A stretch of DNA of 64,000 bases. Source: Phellopilus nigrolimitatus (taxonomy: Eukaryota; Basidiomycota; Agaricomycetes; Hymenochaetales; Hymenochaetaceae). The position numbers and the translations under genes were made by a program. Shown in pieces: positions 35,534-47,629 of the stretch. The stretch covers positions 496,001 through 560,000 of the forward strand of contig JAJOHG010000002.1 in assembly GCA_021029095.1 (NCBI GenBank), written 5' to 3'. The first letter of the stretch is position 1, and the number at the start of each line of letters is the position of its first letter. The notes under the pieces were generated by a model, which was not told where the DNA came from, did no database searches, and saw only the letters and a list, made by a program, of their open reading frames with translations.

Positions 35534-38321
35534 TTAATTGCACGCCATGTAGTTTTGCTTGATGGTCTCCAGCTCATTGTGCAGACGCTGGTGCCTCGCG
35601 CTCAGCTCTTCGAGCTCCTCAATCGACAACATGTCCACGTCGCCGTCCGAGTCACCGCTCCCTGACGATGAACCGCGCTGGAGCATCGCACTAAGTTTGT
35701 TCTTCTGCGCGACAAGTTTCGAAAAAGCGAGGAGGTACTCGCTATAGGTGTTTGAGTACCGCGAACGCAGGGATTCATGCTTGGTGGTCGCAGGAAGAGG
35801 TTGGGAAACACGGGGGCGAGGAGCGTGCGCGGTGGGAGTCGAATGCTTGGGAGGGTGGGCTTGTGAGGGTACTGGAGGAGCTTTAGTTGTGACCTTTGTC
35901 CGTTTCGGCTTCACCTCTTCATCGTCATCGGAGGACGATGTGTAGATCGGAGAACGCCGCTTCTTCAGTGGTTTTGCGACCACAGGGCGCGTAGATCCCT
36001 CTCTGTCCCTCTCGGCCTTGGGATCCTTTTTCCCTAGCCTCGGCGCTGAAGATAAGGACGAAGATCCGGCTCCTACCGGCGCCTTTTGGCTGAGCCCAGG
36101 CGCCGTCTTGCTTGGCGGAATAGGTGAATACTCGCGTTTGACCTTTTTTAAAGGGGAGGACTCCCTTCTCATCGTCTTCAGTGCAGAGATCGAAGCTTTC
36201 GCAGGTACGCTGTCCCGTTCGCGCTTGACTTTAGTAGAGCCAGCACTGGCCGGCAAGGATTTTTGCGCACTTTTCCTGTCCGCGTAGCCCCAGTCGGAGG
36301 ACTCGCTATCGGAATATTCGGCTAATTTGCGCTTTGCTACGACCTTCGCCGTCAAGCTGGAAGAAGGTTGTTCTCTCTCTTTGCCCTTCTCTCTTGGCTT
36401 CCCCCTTTCCCGTTCCTTTTCCTTCTCGCGATCTTTTGGTTCACGCTCCCTTTCTTTTGGAGCTCTTTCCCTCTCACGTTCTACTCTTTCCTTCCCGGTA
36501 TCCCTCTCGCGGCCCCTTATACTTTCTCTATCCGATTCGCGGTCCCTCTCCCTCCTCATACCACGCACGCTTTCCCTATCTGATTCCTTCTCTCGGTCTC
36601 TTTCCTTCTTCAATGTTTCTCGCTCCCTCGGGGTAAGAGTCGAGCCTCCGGAAACGGCTATCTTATTCGCTGTTGCAGTAGCTGGAACGCGTTCCTTTTT
36701 TACCTGCGGAGGTAGCTTCCGGTCAATTGGTGCTGGAGGAGCGATTGGCGGTGCCGCGCGTGCACGTTCACTCGGCTCTGGAGGGGTGCGCTTTGGACCG
36801 CGAGCATCCACAGGGCCATTTCGCTTTGGCGGAGCGGCGGAGGCAGACTGTGACGATAAATTCGATTGAGGCGTCTGCGAGGGAGGCGGCATCGTCGGAG
36901 TCGAGGAGCCTGACGGCCGTGACCCCGGTAAACGGCGGACAGGCGGGAGTGTAGACGTACGGGGAGGAGTCTGCGATGCGGATAGCTCGCCCTCTTCCTT
37001 TTCTCCCTCCTGTTCCTTCCCGTCTCGTGAGGATGCCGCCGCACTTGGTAATGGAGGGTGCGGCCTGGATGGACCTGCCGAAGGCGCACCCGCACGCGCT
37101 TCCAGTGCAATAGCCTCTGATTTCGCTTTGACCTCGAAATCTTTCGCTTTCGCTTCCTTCGCTCTCACTTCCTTCGTTTTCGCCTTAGCCTTCGCTGCTG
37201 CGGTTGAAGTACCATTCACCGCTCGCTGCGTCGCGCCTGGGGCAGAGCTGGTACCTGCAGCGTTATTACTGCGGTACTTTACGTGTTCCCATGCGGCATC
37301 AGTGGCCGGGATCTTCAACGTGCTAAGCCAGGTCCTTGCTGAGCGAGCAACAGACGTCCGTACGTTATCTGTATAATCTTGGTACTGATACGGTCTGACA
37401 TCAAGCCACGTCCTTGGCTTTAACCGCCACTTAGTGTCTGGCAAAGCAGCTTTGCGCGCGACCTGCTCTTGCTCGGCAGCCTAATTATGAACGAGTAAGT
37501 TGAGATGTAAGATATAGACAGTGGTAATTCGTACCTCGTTGAGGATCTCCATAATATTTGCACGGGTGTCACGGTCCGCCTCCACTCCTCCGACATTTTT
37601 AACGATATCAGACTGCGTTGCGGACCCGAGAGCAAGGTAGTGAATTAGTCTCTGACGAAATAACGCGGCAACCTCTCTAGGAAGGGCAGTTGATGGGGAA
37701 GAAGCACTTGACGTGGCCGTTGGCTGGGGAGGCGTTGCGGTTGCATAGCTTTTCACTATTGTCGGCGTGGACCGGGGTGCGCTCTTCGGAGGGGCTTTGC
37801 GCTTCGCAGCACTTTTCTGCGTGGCCGATGAGTTGACAGGTGGAGCGTCCAGCATAATCGTCTTGCGTTCTGCTTTCTGTTTATTCGCAGCAGCCGTAGC
37901 ATTGTGGATTTGCTGCACGAGCTTGTCGGATAGGTCACGCTCAACGACAAACTTTCCGACGACATTCGCATTGAGTCTGAGGGGCGCGTTCGAGTTCGCC
38001 CGTGAGGGCACTGTTGTGCGAATGAATAATTCCTGGCTGTTATTTTCTTTGTTGTACCGCATTGGAAAAGACTTGTCGCGAATGATTATGCCCTGTGAAG
38101 AACGAAGGATCAGTGCACAGTTGGATAGATAACCTCAATGCACTCACAGGTCGGTCGCCAAAGTCAAACTCCATACGATCCGCCGATGACAGGTTTTGCA
38201 GCGCGTCGAGTGTCTCCTCTGTCATGCGCACGAGCATTGCAACCTTTGGCTTGGTCGTTACACCTTCTCCGGGTCGCGAATGGCCCTGCAGCGAGATAGA
38301 GCTATTTGAAGGGAGCGGCAT
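35534..38321 (-). CDS. RNA polymerase II elongation factor ELL
   Basis: Nuclear elongation factor that suppresses pol II pausing, in animals and fission yeast with EAF partners. From the ATG at 38321: MPLPSNSSISLQGHSRPGEG, MLVRMTEETLDALQNLSSAD, RMEFDFGDRPGIIIRDKSFP and LRLNANVVGKFVVERDLSDK form the ELL N-terminal domain. A winged-helix-like part (REVAALFRQRLIHYLALGSA, IVKNVGGVEADRDTRANIME) comes next, then a very long Lys/Arg/Glu/Ser-rich linker with RERDRE-type repeats. The C-terminus is an occludin-homology domain: LRSRYSNTYSEYLLAFSKLV, SIEELEELSARHQRLHNELE, TIKQNYMACN. Only two introns (near 38.12 and 37.51 kb). About 860 residues. Presence of both end domains makes the call secure. Confidence 0.93.
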
Positions 38322-39099
38322 GGTCAAAGTATGGTCTGTGATCCACAATGTATCTGACGATGGGGAAATATGATTCGGAAGGGCTCAAGCTGACTTGCAG
38401 CGAGCGAGATAATGAATGGTCGAGCTCAAGGATGTCGACGACAATGGCGGAAGAGATGAAAAGGTAGAAGGCGATCAGGCCGGGGGGTGGTAGCAGGCCG
38501 GGCCTAAACTCAGTGGCTTGTTCTGCGAGACGCTCGCCATATTAGGAAACAATAATACGCAATTGATCGACAAATTTGTATCCGTTTCTGAGCCACCACG
38601 TCAAATTAATTCGGAGTCCAAATTTTGAAACAGTTTATGGCTTTCAATGACCACAAAAGTGATACATATGTCAGAAACTCTCGCTCTTCCTTCGTACACC
38701 TTTCTATAAGTTGGCCGAGAAAGGAACAAAGAAAGCGTGAGGAACTACACTGGCAAACTCATTCATACATATCACGATGTTCTTTTATAAATAGGGGGCG
38801 CAGTGGTCCATAGTTCGGTAGCTAGGGGCACCTGTGAATCTAGCCCTGTCAGAGGCAAACGAAAGCTGCCTCACAAGAGGCTGCTCATTTCTTCCACACC
38901 GACGCTACCCGTCTTTGTAACTCCCCAGCTATATCCATGAGAAGAGAGGTTGTGGCTCCAATCGGTCACTGCATTCGGTAGCACGTCGAGCTGACGCGAA
39001 TCAGAACGAGCAGGAAAGCTAATATCCTCAAGAGCGAACGCAACGGACCCGGTAGTGCAGTCGAATGATCATCCGGGATATCAAAGGTGATTCTGTGAG
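38322..39099. other. intergenic, ELL promoter side
   Basis: Upstream flank of ELL. No supported gene; frames here are short and their composition is not protein-like. Confidence 0.35.
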
Positions 39100-39560
39100 C
39101 TTTACCAACAGTATTATTTCGCATCATAACGAGTATCCTCTCGGGGTGCGCTGTTTTCCCTGTCTTTTTCTTTAAAAAGCTGGCGAGCAGCGAAAGCACC
39201 GTCGAGGAAAAGCGAAAGCACCGATAAAGCGACTGTAAGCGCAACCGTCGTGCCATTGGCCCCGATAGACGCTTTTGAAGACGGTCGGACGTAGACGCAA
39301 CAAGCACCCTATCTGTAATAATAGTAAAGCCAGCTATAGAAAACGATGCCGAGTTGGATGAAAATGGGCCTGACACGTCGATGTAGTAAGTACGGACTCT
39401 ATACTAGCTGTCACAGTATCGTCCGCAACTCCGAAAGTTGTTTCTGTAATGAACGTGAAAGTCTCAATTCTCATCACCAGAGATTCAAAAATTCCAGTAA
39501 TTGTGGGTATAGTAGCTGTCATATCTAAAGTCGCGCTTGTCATTGGAACTTTCAAGTAGT
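39100..39560 (-). pseudogene. possible relic of a Ser/Thr-rich membrane protein gene
   Basis: On the minus strand a Thr-rich frame (TSATLDMTATIPTITGIFES, FTFITETTFGVADDTVTAS) runs to 39,334. The signal then moves to the next frame (GPFSSNSASFSIAGFTIITD) and again to a third (SIGANGTTVALTVALSVLSL, then QLFKEKDRENSAPRED), which would be the membrane helix and basic tail. No single frame or plausible intron set joins these. The layout resembles the intact gene at 20 kb and the broken one at 33 kb, so this may be a third, more decayed member. It could also be chance; no sequence identity to those genes is evident by eye. Confidence 0.28.
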
Positions 39561-40844
39561 CCTCAGTATATTCAGCAATAGGAAGAAGACAAGGATGGAC
39601 CAGACTGTGGCACTTACACGTGGTGACTTGTTAACCACGAGTGGTGAAATCGTTTTTGAGGACATCTGCCAGGGCAAGATATAAGTACTCAGAAACCTGC
39701 TCGATTATGATCTTTGCTTGACAAAGTTCCATGGGGACGTAGGGTCTTGGAAATGCTCGTTGATGTAGTATTGAGAAGAAAAAGGAAATTGGAAGTTGCA
39801 ATGTTCAGATATTTGAAATTTACGTGATTTGCCTGTCCTCTAGGTACGTTGATTTTGATAGCTCTGCTAGTTGTCATGATGAGTGCTTATGATCACGAGG
39901 GCCAATTGAAGACGGGGCTTTCTACGACCCACTCGTGCCACTAAGTACCGGCATTGGTCAAAGTATATTGTCAGAGCATAATTCCATCGTATGATTCTGT
40001 AATCACTCACTTTAGCAAGCGGTACTTATACATATTCTAACGCATAATGATGCCATATTAGCAGTTAATAAAGTAATGGAAACTCGCCTCAAGGGAAAAC
40101 GCAGATCTGAGTACATAGTAGAGACTAGTTACGAACAGCGCGGAAACACGAAGTCGCGTACCTGCCACGACCAACTTGTCAAGTCGGGTATAAACAAAGA
40201 TGTTCAGAGCGCAGTAGCAACCGGGAATACTCACCAGAGATTTCAATGACTCCATACACGTATGAAAATGCAGGTTAAGAACATGGGATGGCCGTGCAAG
40301 GACGATCGAGTTGTCAATTTCGACAAATGTTTGAGAGAATAAAGAAGAAGTATGCGTCATGCTTACTAAAGACATCCTACCGTCCCGAAGTGCGGCCAAG
40401 ACAACGTATCTAATCTTGCGGTAAGTTTATGTAAGGATGGTAACTACGTAATTTGTCGATAACTACTTACTGAAAGAAAAAAAAGGCTCGCCTCCGACCA
40501 TGCAAATTGCTGACGCACGTTGTCTATCGTTTCAAAAGAACTTGGGTTTTCACCAGTGTCTCAAAATCGATGATCTACTGTTTATCCCATTGGGATAAGC
40601 AGATCACCAAAAAATACCAAACGTGCTACGCCGTATAGTCTTGTCGGCAACTTTTGTCCTGCACGTGTGCGACACATTCATGACTCTCGAGACGCACGCA
40701 GACCGTCACAGCTCTAACGCGTCTCTGATTCGTCCTTGAACTCGGGTCTCCGTGTCGAACTCCTGTCGCAATTTCTGTTCGCTTCTGTACTGCGTTTCCT
40801 TCAAAAATGCAAGTCTGCTTAATGCGTCGGGCAAACGGTCGGCT
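39561..40844. other. intergenic, BTA1 promoter side
   Basis: No convincing gene. A 113-codon minus frame (40058-40399) contains MSLVSMTHTSSLFSQTFVEI and a possible intron but matches nothing I know. The right end is the upstream flank of BTA1. Confidence 0.35.
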
Positions 40845-43800
40845 ATGCCTCATCTTGGTATCCTCTTCGTTCTCTTTGCCTTAAGTGCCGTTGCCCTCTG
40901 GAGAAACTTTCAGTACGTTCATTAAGATCTTCCAACCATTTCTGCACAAGCCGATGCTGTGTTTTTGTTGCAATTTAGACCTCTCAAGGAAGGCATGGCC
41001 CTTCATTTGACAATCTCTCACGCCTTGTCTGGATGGATTGTTGTCGCGACCGCAGTGCTGCTGCTTATAAGTATTGCAGTCAAGGCTTTTAATGCTCATC
41101 TCAAATTCTTCTGGCACTCGTTCATTGCCCCGATCGGCTCATCCGACCAACGCGGACGTTTGGAGAAGGTGGGGCAATATACAATGACGTCCAGTACTTT
41201 TCTGCAATCACTCACTTTTCTGTCAGTTCTACAGAGGACAAGCTGACATCTATGACGCGACAAGAAGTGGTCTTCTGAGAGGGCGCAAAACAATGCTAAA
41301 CCTCTCTGCGGCACATTTGCGTGAGATGCGAGCTTCCACGTCGAAGAAGCGATTCGTTTGGGTGGATATAGGAGGCGGGACTGGTGAGTTTCTTTTTCCC
41401 CCTTTCAATTGAACCTTTAGACAATCATTTGGTTTTCAAGGATTCAACATAGAAGCAATGGACAAATTCTTCCCTATCTCTAACTTTGATGCAATTTATC
41501 TTGTCGATTTGTGCGAACCTCTTCTCGAAGTCGCTCGCAAACGCTTTGCTCGCCGTGGTTGGTTGAATGTCCACGTAGTTTGCCAAGACGCGGCCAATTT
41601 TATGCTACCTGAGCCCGAGTGGGCTGAAGGATGCGACCCGAAAGGGTCGCTCAGCTTCGTCACTCTTAGTTACTCTCTCTCTATGGTATGCCATATGAGC
41701 CATTTTCTACCTTATAAGACCCAACCCATTTGACGGTTACAGATACCCAACTTCTATCCTGTCCTAGACCGCATATCGTATCTGCTGTCTCCGCAGGACG
41801 GCTTGCTATCCGTCGTCGACTTCTATACCTCCGGGCGGGCATGTCAACAGTCTCTGCACGAACGCGCGATCGGTGGACCCGAAAAGGAGTGTGGTTGGCT
41901 TTCGCGCTGGTTCTGGCAGATTTGGTTCGACTTCGACCATATTTCACTTGGTCCCCAACGCAGAGACTACCTAGAATACAAGTTTGGGACTGTAAGACGC
42001 GTTGTCCACGCCTGCCTAAATTTTGAATTGCTTACAGTTGATTTTCTATAGATCAAGAGCTTTAATGGCCGTAACCGATTCGTACTTCCGTTTATCATTC
42101 GAATGTCAGTTTCCTTCGCTCGAAATTTTTGAAGAGTCTGGGCAAAATCTCACCCTTTCTCAGTCCCTATTACATTTGGCTCGGGCGCTCGCGGTCGACC
42201 GACGTCTCCCGTTTTCTTCACGCTTTTGAGGTTGAAAGCGGGAACACCATCGGAAACACCACGCCTCGCTCTTTAAGGGCTGCGAAAGAGAAAGACCCCG
42301 TGCTGCCTGTTCCGGAGCTCGAAATCGGTGACTCTGCGCTTGATCTGGGTATTGCGTCTGGAAAGGAAGAGGGATCTCCAATGATTACAATCGATATGAC
42401 CCCGCCGCTAAGCTCCTTCCACTACCAGGTCAAGAATGTAAGACTTTGTCTATCTCTACTATCCGCGCATCCCGACATCTTCCCTTCTTTCTCCTCTAGC
42501 CTTGGAGGTTGCCTTATTACGAGCAGCCAGTTCATAAGGAGTTTAGAACTTTTATTTACTCCTTCACCTGGGTACGTCTACTTTTTCATTCTTATGATTT
42601 CGTTTTTGACAGAATAATCAGGAAGACCCCGCGGAAGATATGAAACACCTGAACATTGGGCATGACGACTCACTTTTCGTCATTACCTCCGCAGGCGACA
42701 ACGCTCTCCACTATGCTATTGCTGCTCAGCCGAAGCGAGTGAGTACTCTGTTAGCTTGCGCCCGCTAACGTGACGTTAATGTATTTTGAATAAGATCCAT
42801 TGCGTGGATATTAATCCATGGTGAATCCAAGGCCATATTTGTGATTTATGATTAAGGCTAAGAACCTCACAGCCAGGGCCATCTTTTTGAACTGAAGCTC
42901 GCTGCCGTCCAAGGGCTCTCATACCCAGAGTTCTTCGCCATGTTCGGCGAAGGCCACGAGCCCAACTTCCGCTCCTTACTCGATGCGAAGGTCTCCCCAC
43001 TACTCTCCTCCATCTGCTACCAATTTTGGCGAATCAACAGTCACATGTTTGCCGACTCATTCTATCTGAGCGGGTACTCCGGCTGGGCGCTGCGTCTGGC
43101 GCGTTGGATTTTCCGCGTGTCTGGAGTCGCGGGTGACGCGCGCGCGCTATGTGAAGCCAGCTCAATCAGAGAGCAGGAGCGAATTTGGCATGAACGAGTC
43201 CGTCCTGTGCTGCTGAACCCACTTGTTGTCGCTCTTTTGAAGACCCCGATATTCTGCTGGAATGCACTTGGCGTGCCTATGAACCAGAGGAAGATGTTCT
43301 TGGATGAAGGTAGCGCGTTCGATTTTCTTAAGGACACCCTCGACCCTATCGCCTCTACTGCCTTACTTCGCGACGGTGCTTATCATTATCTCCTTGTGCG
43401 CACAACGTTTTAATCATGATTGAATCACTAACGGACGAAATCCGCCATAAAGACATTATTGGGAAAGTATACCCAGAAGTCGTGCCCGCTGTACCTCACC
43501 CGTGACGGATTTGAGATTTTGAGAGCTAATAATGGCGAGACCATGGACGCCTTTAGGTTGCATACAGATTCTATCATCAAGTACGCTCTTTTATGCTACC
43601 AAGTGCAACACATTCATGCTCACTTTTGTATATCTTTGTTTCGTAGCGTACTTTGTGGATTACCGTCTTGGTCGCTCACACGCGCGGTGATTATGGACCA
43701 TATGGATTGGTTCTCACCCACCAGCACCGACCTCGAGCAAGAAGTAATGCACTTCTATCGCGTGCTTGCCCCAGGAGGCTTCGTCCTTCTCCGTTCTGCT

Positions 43801-44056
43801 GCTAAGAACCCGTGGTACATGGAAGTGTGCGTAATCCCAAGGTTACCTCCTATCACTTAGCAGGGTGGCTGACGCAAACTTATATCAAGCTTTACACGAG
43901 CCGGATTCGTTGTATCGTGTATTTCTATGCGACAGGGGAACAAAGTCGCCATCGATCGAGTAAACATGTGCGTTGTATCGTCATTTTTGTCAAAATAAAC
44001 TATAAACTCACACTCGTTACAGGTACGCCTCTTTTTGGAAAGCGCTGAAGATGTAG
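40845..44056 (+). CDS. BTA1: betaine lipid (DGTS) synthase, BtaB-BtaA fusion
   Basis: Makes the phosphorus-free lipid diacylglyceryl-trimethylhomoserine from diacylglycerol and S-adenosylmethionine, at the ER. The start MPHLGILFVLFALSAVALWR and a second hydrophobic exon (GWIVVATAVLLLISIAV) give a membrane-anchored N-terminus. The BtaB-like methyltransferase follows: FYRGQADIYDATRSGLLRGR, FVWVDIGGGTG (SAM motif), AIYLVDLCEPLLEVARKRF, VVCQDAANFMLPEPEW, LLSVVDFYTSGR. The BtaA-like (DUF3419) half begins about 42,500: PWRLPYYEQPVHKEFRTFIY, VITSAGDNALHYAIAAQPKR, IHCVDINPCQGHLFELKLAA, YSGWALRLARWIF, DHMDWFSPTSTDLEQEVMHF, APGGFVLLRSAAKNPWYMEV, ending VNMYASFWKALKM. At least ten introns all join in frame. 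The domain order is the fungal one. Confidence 0.92.
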
Positions 44057-45304
44057 GATTAAGCCAATGAACAGCACGATACACGTGCCTTTCGAATTAT
44101 CTTCACTGATTTTGAATGGGCGGAGGAATGAAATCAATGACTCATTGTAAAATATTTCCTTTCGCAAGTGTTTTACTGGTGAACGATGATATCTGCCGCC
44201 GGCCTCTTTCTGGGATTATAGTTCAGCATTGCCGGAGCAATTTTCACAGTCCATCTGTAAGCTGGTGGTATTGAACGTGAAATGGCCGGCCATATCTCGA
44301 CAAAGTATGAAACAATGACTACGCGCACAAAACAACTCACAGCTTTCAGATTATTATGTGTCATGGGAGTTGAGATTGTGGGTGTAACTCAAGGCTGTCG
44401 CCAGAGCGTCCAATCCGGCGCCTCACATCACAAGCCTGAGGCAGTCATATAGGAAGTTATATGCCAAGGATAGAACAGATGTCTGTGACTTTCTGAGTAA
44501 TTATGTTATGACATCCCCATTTTCGACATATGGGATAACAATCCCCAAGAATCCTCTCTGGATAATCTCGGGTCGTGCTATGGATTGCGAGGATGTTAGA
44601 AAGTCGATTATATTCCATACTTTCAACATTTGAAGCAAATCCCAAGTCTTTTATTCCAGAACTTAGGGTATCAAATGGCTGCGTAACCAGTCCCCAGACG
44701 CACAACGCTCGAGGGAGTACATTTCAAGTCAACGAGTGTGTTGTCATTTTCTTTCTTGTCTCCAAAGTGATCCATGAGTTATCGTGCATAGACGAAATCT
44801 CTTTTCTTGATTGTACCAAGTTGTTTTTTGCCCCGCCGTCCCCCAGGTTGAAGAACCTACGTATGAAATCTCAACGATACACAGTAGGTTGAAGACTTTT
44901 TCTTTCGAATAGTTGTGTCCTTCGTCCGAGCCTATTTTCGAAGTACAATAGGTACACTTTGGCTATTGACCCTTATTCCACTCAAGCGACTACGACGTGC
45001 ATGATATGATGACCGAATCCGAGTCCATCACGATGCCATCCCCTCGCTCGGGATACGTGTTATAACCAGATCATCTAAGCGGTCCAGAATGTGTTGAGAC
45101 CTGAATCTTCCAGTCAGGGAATAAGAAGTCCACGTCAACATACGCACGCATTCGAGTTCAACAAAGCTACGCTGTGTCGCTGAGAATCTCGAATTTGATC
45201 GTCGGAAGTATTAAGGACAATATCCAGGAAAGGCCGAAACAGGAGATCGCGTAAATAATAACCCAGAGCATACAGGAGTTATGGGCAGAAGCCTTTATGG
45301 TTTC
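44057..45304. other. convergent intergenic region
   Basis: This 1.2 kb lies between the 3' ends of BTA1 (+) and KTI12 (-). Two weak frames, 44173-44364 (-) and 44575-44892 (+), have no recognisable family and no clean splice context, so I do not call them. Confidence 0.35.
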
Positions 45305-46449
45305 CTAGGGCTTCAGATTTTCTTCCAAATATAACACAAATTTTTCCGCGATCTTGTCCTCGCTCCAGTCCACTGCGCCTTTTTCCGTCGTCCCAAGGGT
45401 GATAGCCTTTTTGTGTATCGTCACGAACTGGCGCTTGAGCCGCTGCAGCTCTGACAATGTTATGTTTCTTGCAGGTAAGTTTAGCTTAGGCTTTAAGACG
45501 GGGGATAGCGAGAGCATCACAGGTCCACCAACACCCATGCCTTGCGACACTGCTTGCTCAGACATTATGGCAGAAACCATCGCAGCGGACGTTTGTTCGA
45601 GTGAATGGAGTGCATCCGTTGGAGCGACAGCGACCTAACATGCGGGTCGACGATCAGAAAGAAAGACGATAATAACGATGAAAGGCGAGACATACGGCTG
45701 AAGTGCCTGCGTTTGGAGGCTTCACGTTTCCTTCTGTGATTGCTTTCCAGATCTCGTCGCCTGGTATTTCTTCGTCTGTCCACGGTACAGTAAAAAGAGG
45801 GGAGTCCCAGCGGACCATCGATGATGGTTCTTCAAAGCGCATAATGAGGTTATCGAGTCTAGTCAAAACAAAAAAGTATGAACCAATCTAGATAAAATAG
45901 GAATAATGCAGGAAACATACGTAGCAGGGTTGTAAAGGTCCTGCCCCTCCCCACGAGCCAGATTCCACTCCTTACAATTTTCAGGCCGCGCTACAACGTA
46001 TAGCTGCAATTGAATTAGTAGTTGCTAACGAACGGCCACAAAGACATACTGTACAGATACGAAGCCGGTGCTCCCTCGCAGCACAGTACAGCTGATATCG
46101 GAATCCCTTGATATAATTCATGCCGTCCACAATGACAATTGTATCCGCGCCAATGTTCCTCTGCATAGCAGTGAACAGCGATGCGCGGGCGGGCTTCTCC
46201 TGACAACCATCTTGTATACACTCAGGAGTCAGAGAGCAAGAGCGCACATGAAGTTATTCCCTGTAGCACAGACGGACCATCGTAGACGTGTCGCTTGATG
46301 TTGAGCTTGTCATCAGTGAGTACAGTTACTTTGAGCTTTGGGCCGTCGTATGTCGGCTCTTGCAAGCGCCGCTCAAGGTATGTTTTGAGCTGGTCTGCTC
46401 TATGTGACTTTCCCGACGCAGGATATCCAGAGATCGTTATAAGTGCCAT
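45305..46449 (-). CDS. KTI12: KTI12, Elongator-associated P-loop protein
   Basis: Regulator of the Elongator complex in tRNA wobble-uridine modification, cytosolic and nuclear; a nucleotide-binding, tRNA-binding ATPase related to PSTK. From the ATG at 46449: MALITISGYPASGKSHRADQ (Walker A GYPASGKS), VTVLTDDKLNIKRHVYDGPS, EKPARASLFTAMQRN, IVIVDGMNYIKGFRYQLYCA (Walker B region), REHRLRICTLYVVARPENCK, NLARGEGQDLYNPATLDNLI, MRFEEPSSMVRWDSPLFTVP. The C-terminal tRNA-binding part has LPARNITLSELQRLKRQFVT, and the protein ends FVLYLEENLKP. Five exons join in frame, about 310 residues, normal for the family. All key motifs are intact. Confidence 0.93.
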
Positions 46450-46822
46450 TGCGACTTAAGAACATAAGCGAACAGTTGTTATCAGAGAGCGTTCCGTAGT
46501 GTCATAGACACCAGTTCCAGCCTAATGACGGTAAGAACCAGAGTGCCAGATACCGATTCAAAGGGCGGCAGTGTACATGATACGCCAAATCGTCTCTCAA
46601 TTATTACGCACATTCATAACACAACGAAAAACCTAGGACCTGAGATTCAGCGAAAAAAAAACCCTGAAAAACTTGCGCATGTAGGCGACATTATTTGTTT
46701 TGGGATCAGACAACGGTACAGCGGTACGACAGCAATGTAATTATGCAAATGCAGTGAGTGAATGGGGATTAAGAACATGCGTATAAAAATAATAGAACAG
46801 ATATCCATGGGGCCTCAGATCA
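46450..46822. other. intergenic between tandem minus-strand genes
   Basis: This 373-base spacer holds the KTI12 promoter and the 3' flank of PAM16. No other feature is seen. Confidence 0.4.
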
Positions 46823-47475
46823 TTAGCTTTGGGGAGGAGGACGCCCCCCACCTTCTGACGTGGTTTCTGAAGCTTTGCCTGCCTCCGCCTCCGCCTCCAA
46901 CGCCAGCTTTGCTTCAGCCTCTATACGCTCCTTTGCCCGTACAACTTTTGACTGTAAATAATGCGACCAGAACGGAGACTTGACGCGTCCGGTAGTGGGC
47001 TTTTCAGGCGGAGGCGGAGGAGAATTAGCTTTGAAAAGGTGCTCGTAATTCTACGATTGGGGAAATCAGCGCTTCAGTAAGAGTATGAATTGTTATGGCC
47101 CAACATACACGTAGAATATTCTCCGTTGCATCTCCCCTCTTCACGTTAAGAATCAGACGTGCTTCGTCCATCGTCATTTTATGTTCCCGGGTAAGTCGGT
47201 CTGTGACCGAACCCGAGGTTGCATGGCTCACCCCTGCAGCGTCACCCATTACTCCACCCTGAGGTCTGTGTTGGGCATCTGAACGCTTCGTCAGTAGGAA
47301 AACGGGAGTTGTAATATTGTCGGCGTACTTTTATACGCCTGCCGTCCCGCCGCCGCAAATGACTTTCCCAGGATCTGCGCTCCAGCGATCACGACTTGGA
47401 TGATAGCTTTTGGTGCTGACTAGAAGTCTGTTAGCAGGTACAACGAGAGATAAGAAATTAGAACAGACGAACCAT
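46823..47475 (-). CDS. PAM16: mitochondrial import motor subunit PAM16/TIM16
   Basis: J-like partner of PAM18 in the TIM23 presequence-translocase motor, on the matrix side of the inner membrane. Exon 1 appears to consist of the ATG alone (47475-47473), followed by a 5' splice site (gttcgt). Exon 2 gives SAPKAIIQVVIAGAQILGKS and FAAAGRQAYKNAQHRPQGG. Later exons give LTREHKMTMDEARLILNVKR and GDATENILRNYEHLFKANSP (the J-like region, which lacks the HPD motif as expected), then TTGRVKSPFWSHYLQSKVVR and AKERIEAEAK, ending GGGRPPPQS. Four exons, all in frame, about 145 residues. Head-to-head with RPA43. Confidence 0.92.
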
Positions 47476-47629
47476 GAGAAAGCGGGACCGAGGCAGCGTT
47501 AGTCGTGAAGTAGAAAGCTTGGCCGCCCAAGGCGCGTCTGCAAAGGCTGACCACGTGGTTTTCTTACGCTCAAATTTTACCTTTTCTTTCCGCCGCCGCG
47601 ACGCGGCGCGAGCGCACTCAGCTTTGACA
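47476..47629. promoter_or_regulatory. shared divergent promoter region
   Basis: These 154 bases separate the start codons of PAM16 (-) and RPA43 (+). The sequence ccgccgccgcgacgcggcgcg near 47,590 is GC-rich and partly palindromic (cgcgacgcggcgcg). No TATA box is seen. Confidence 0.45.

Noticed and set aside
40058..40399. 113-codon minus ORF with a possible intron
   Set aside because: No recognised motif, and the joined product is short with no supporting context.
44173..44364. Small minus ORF with a plausible donor next to BTA1
   Set aside because: The only good donor and acceptor do not keep the frame.
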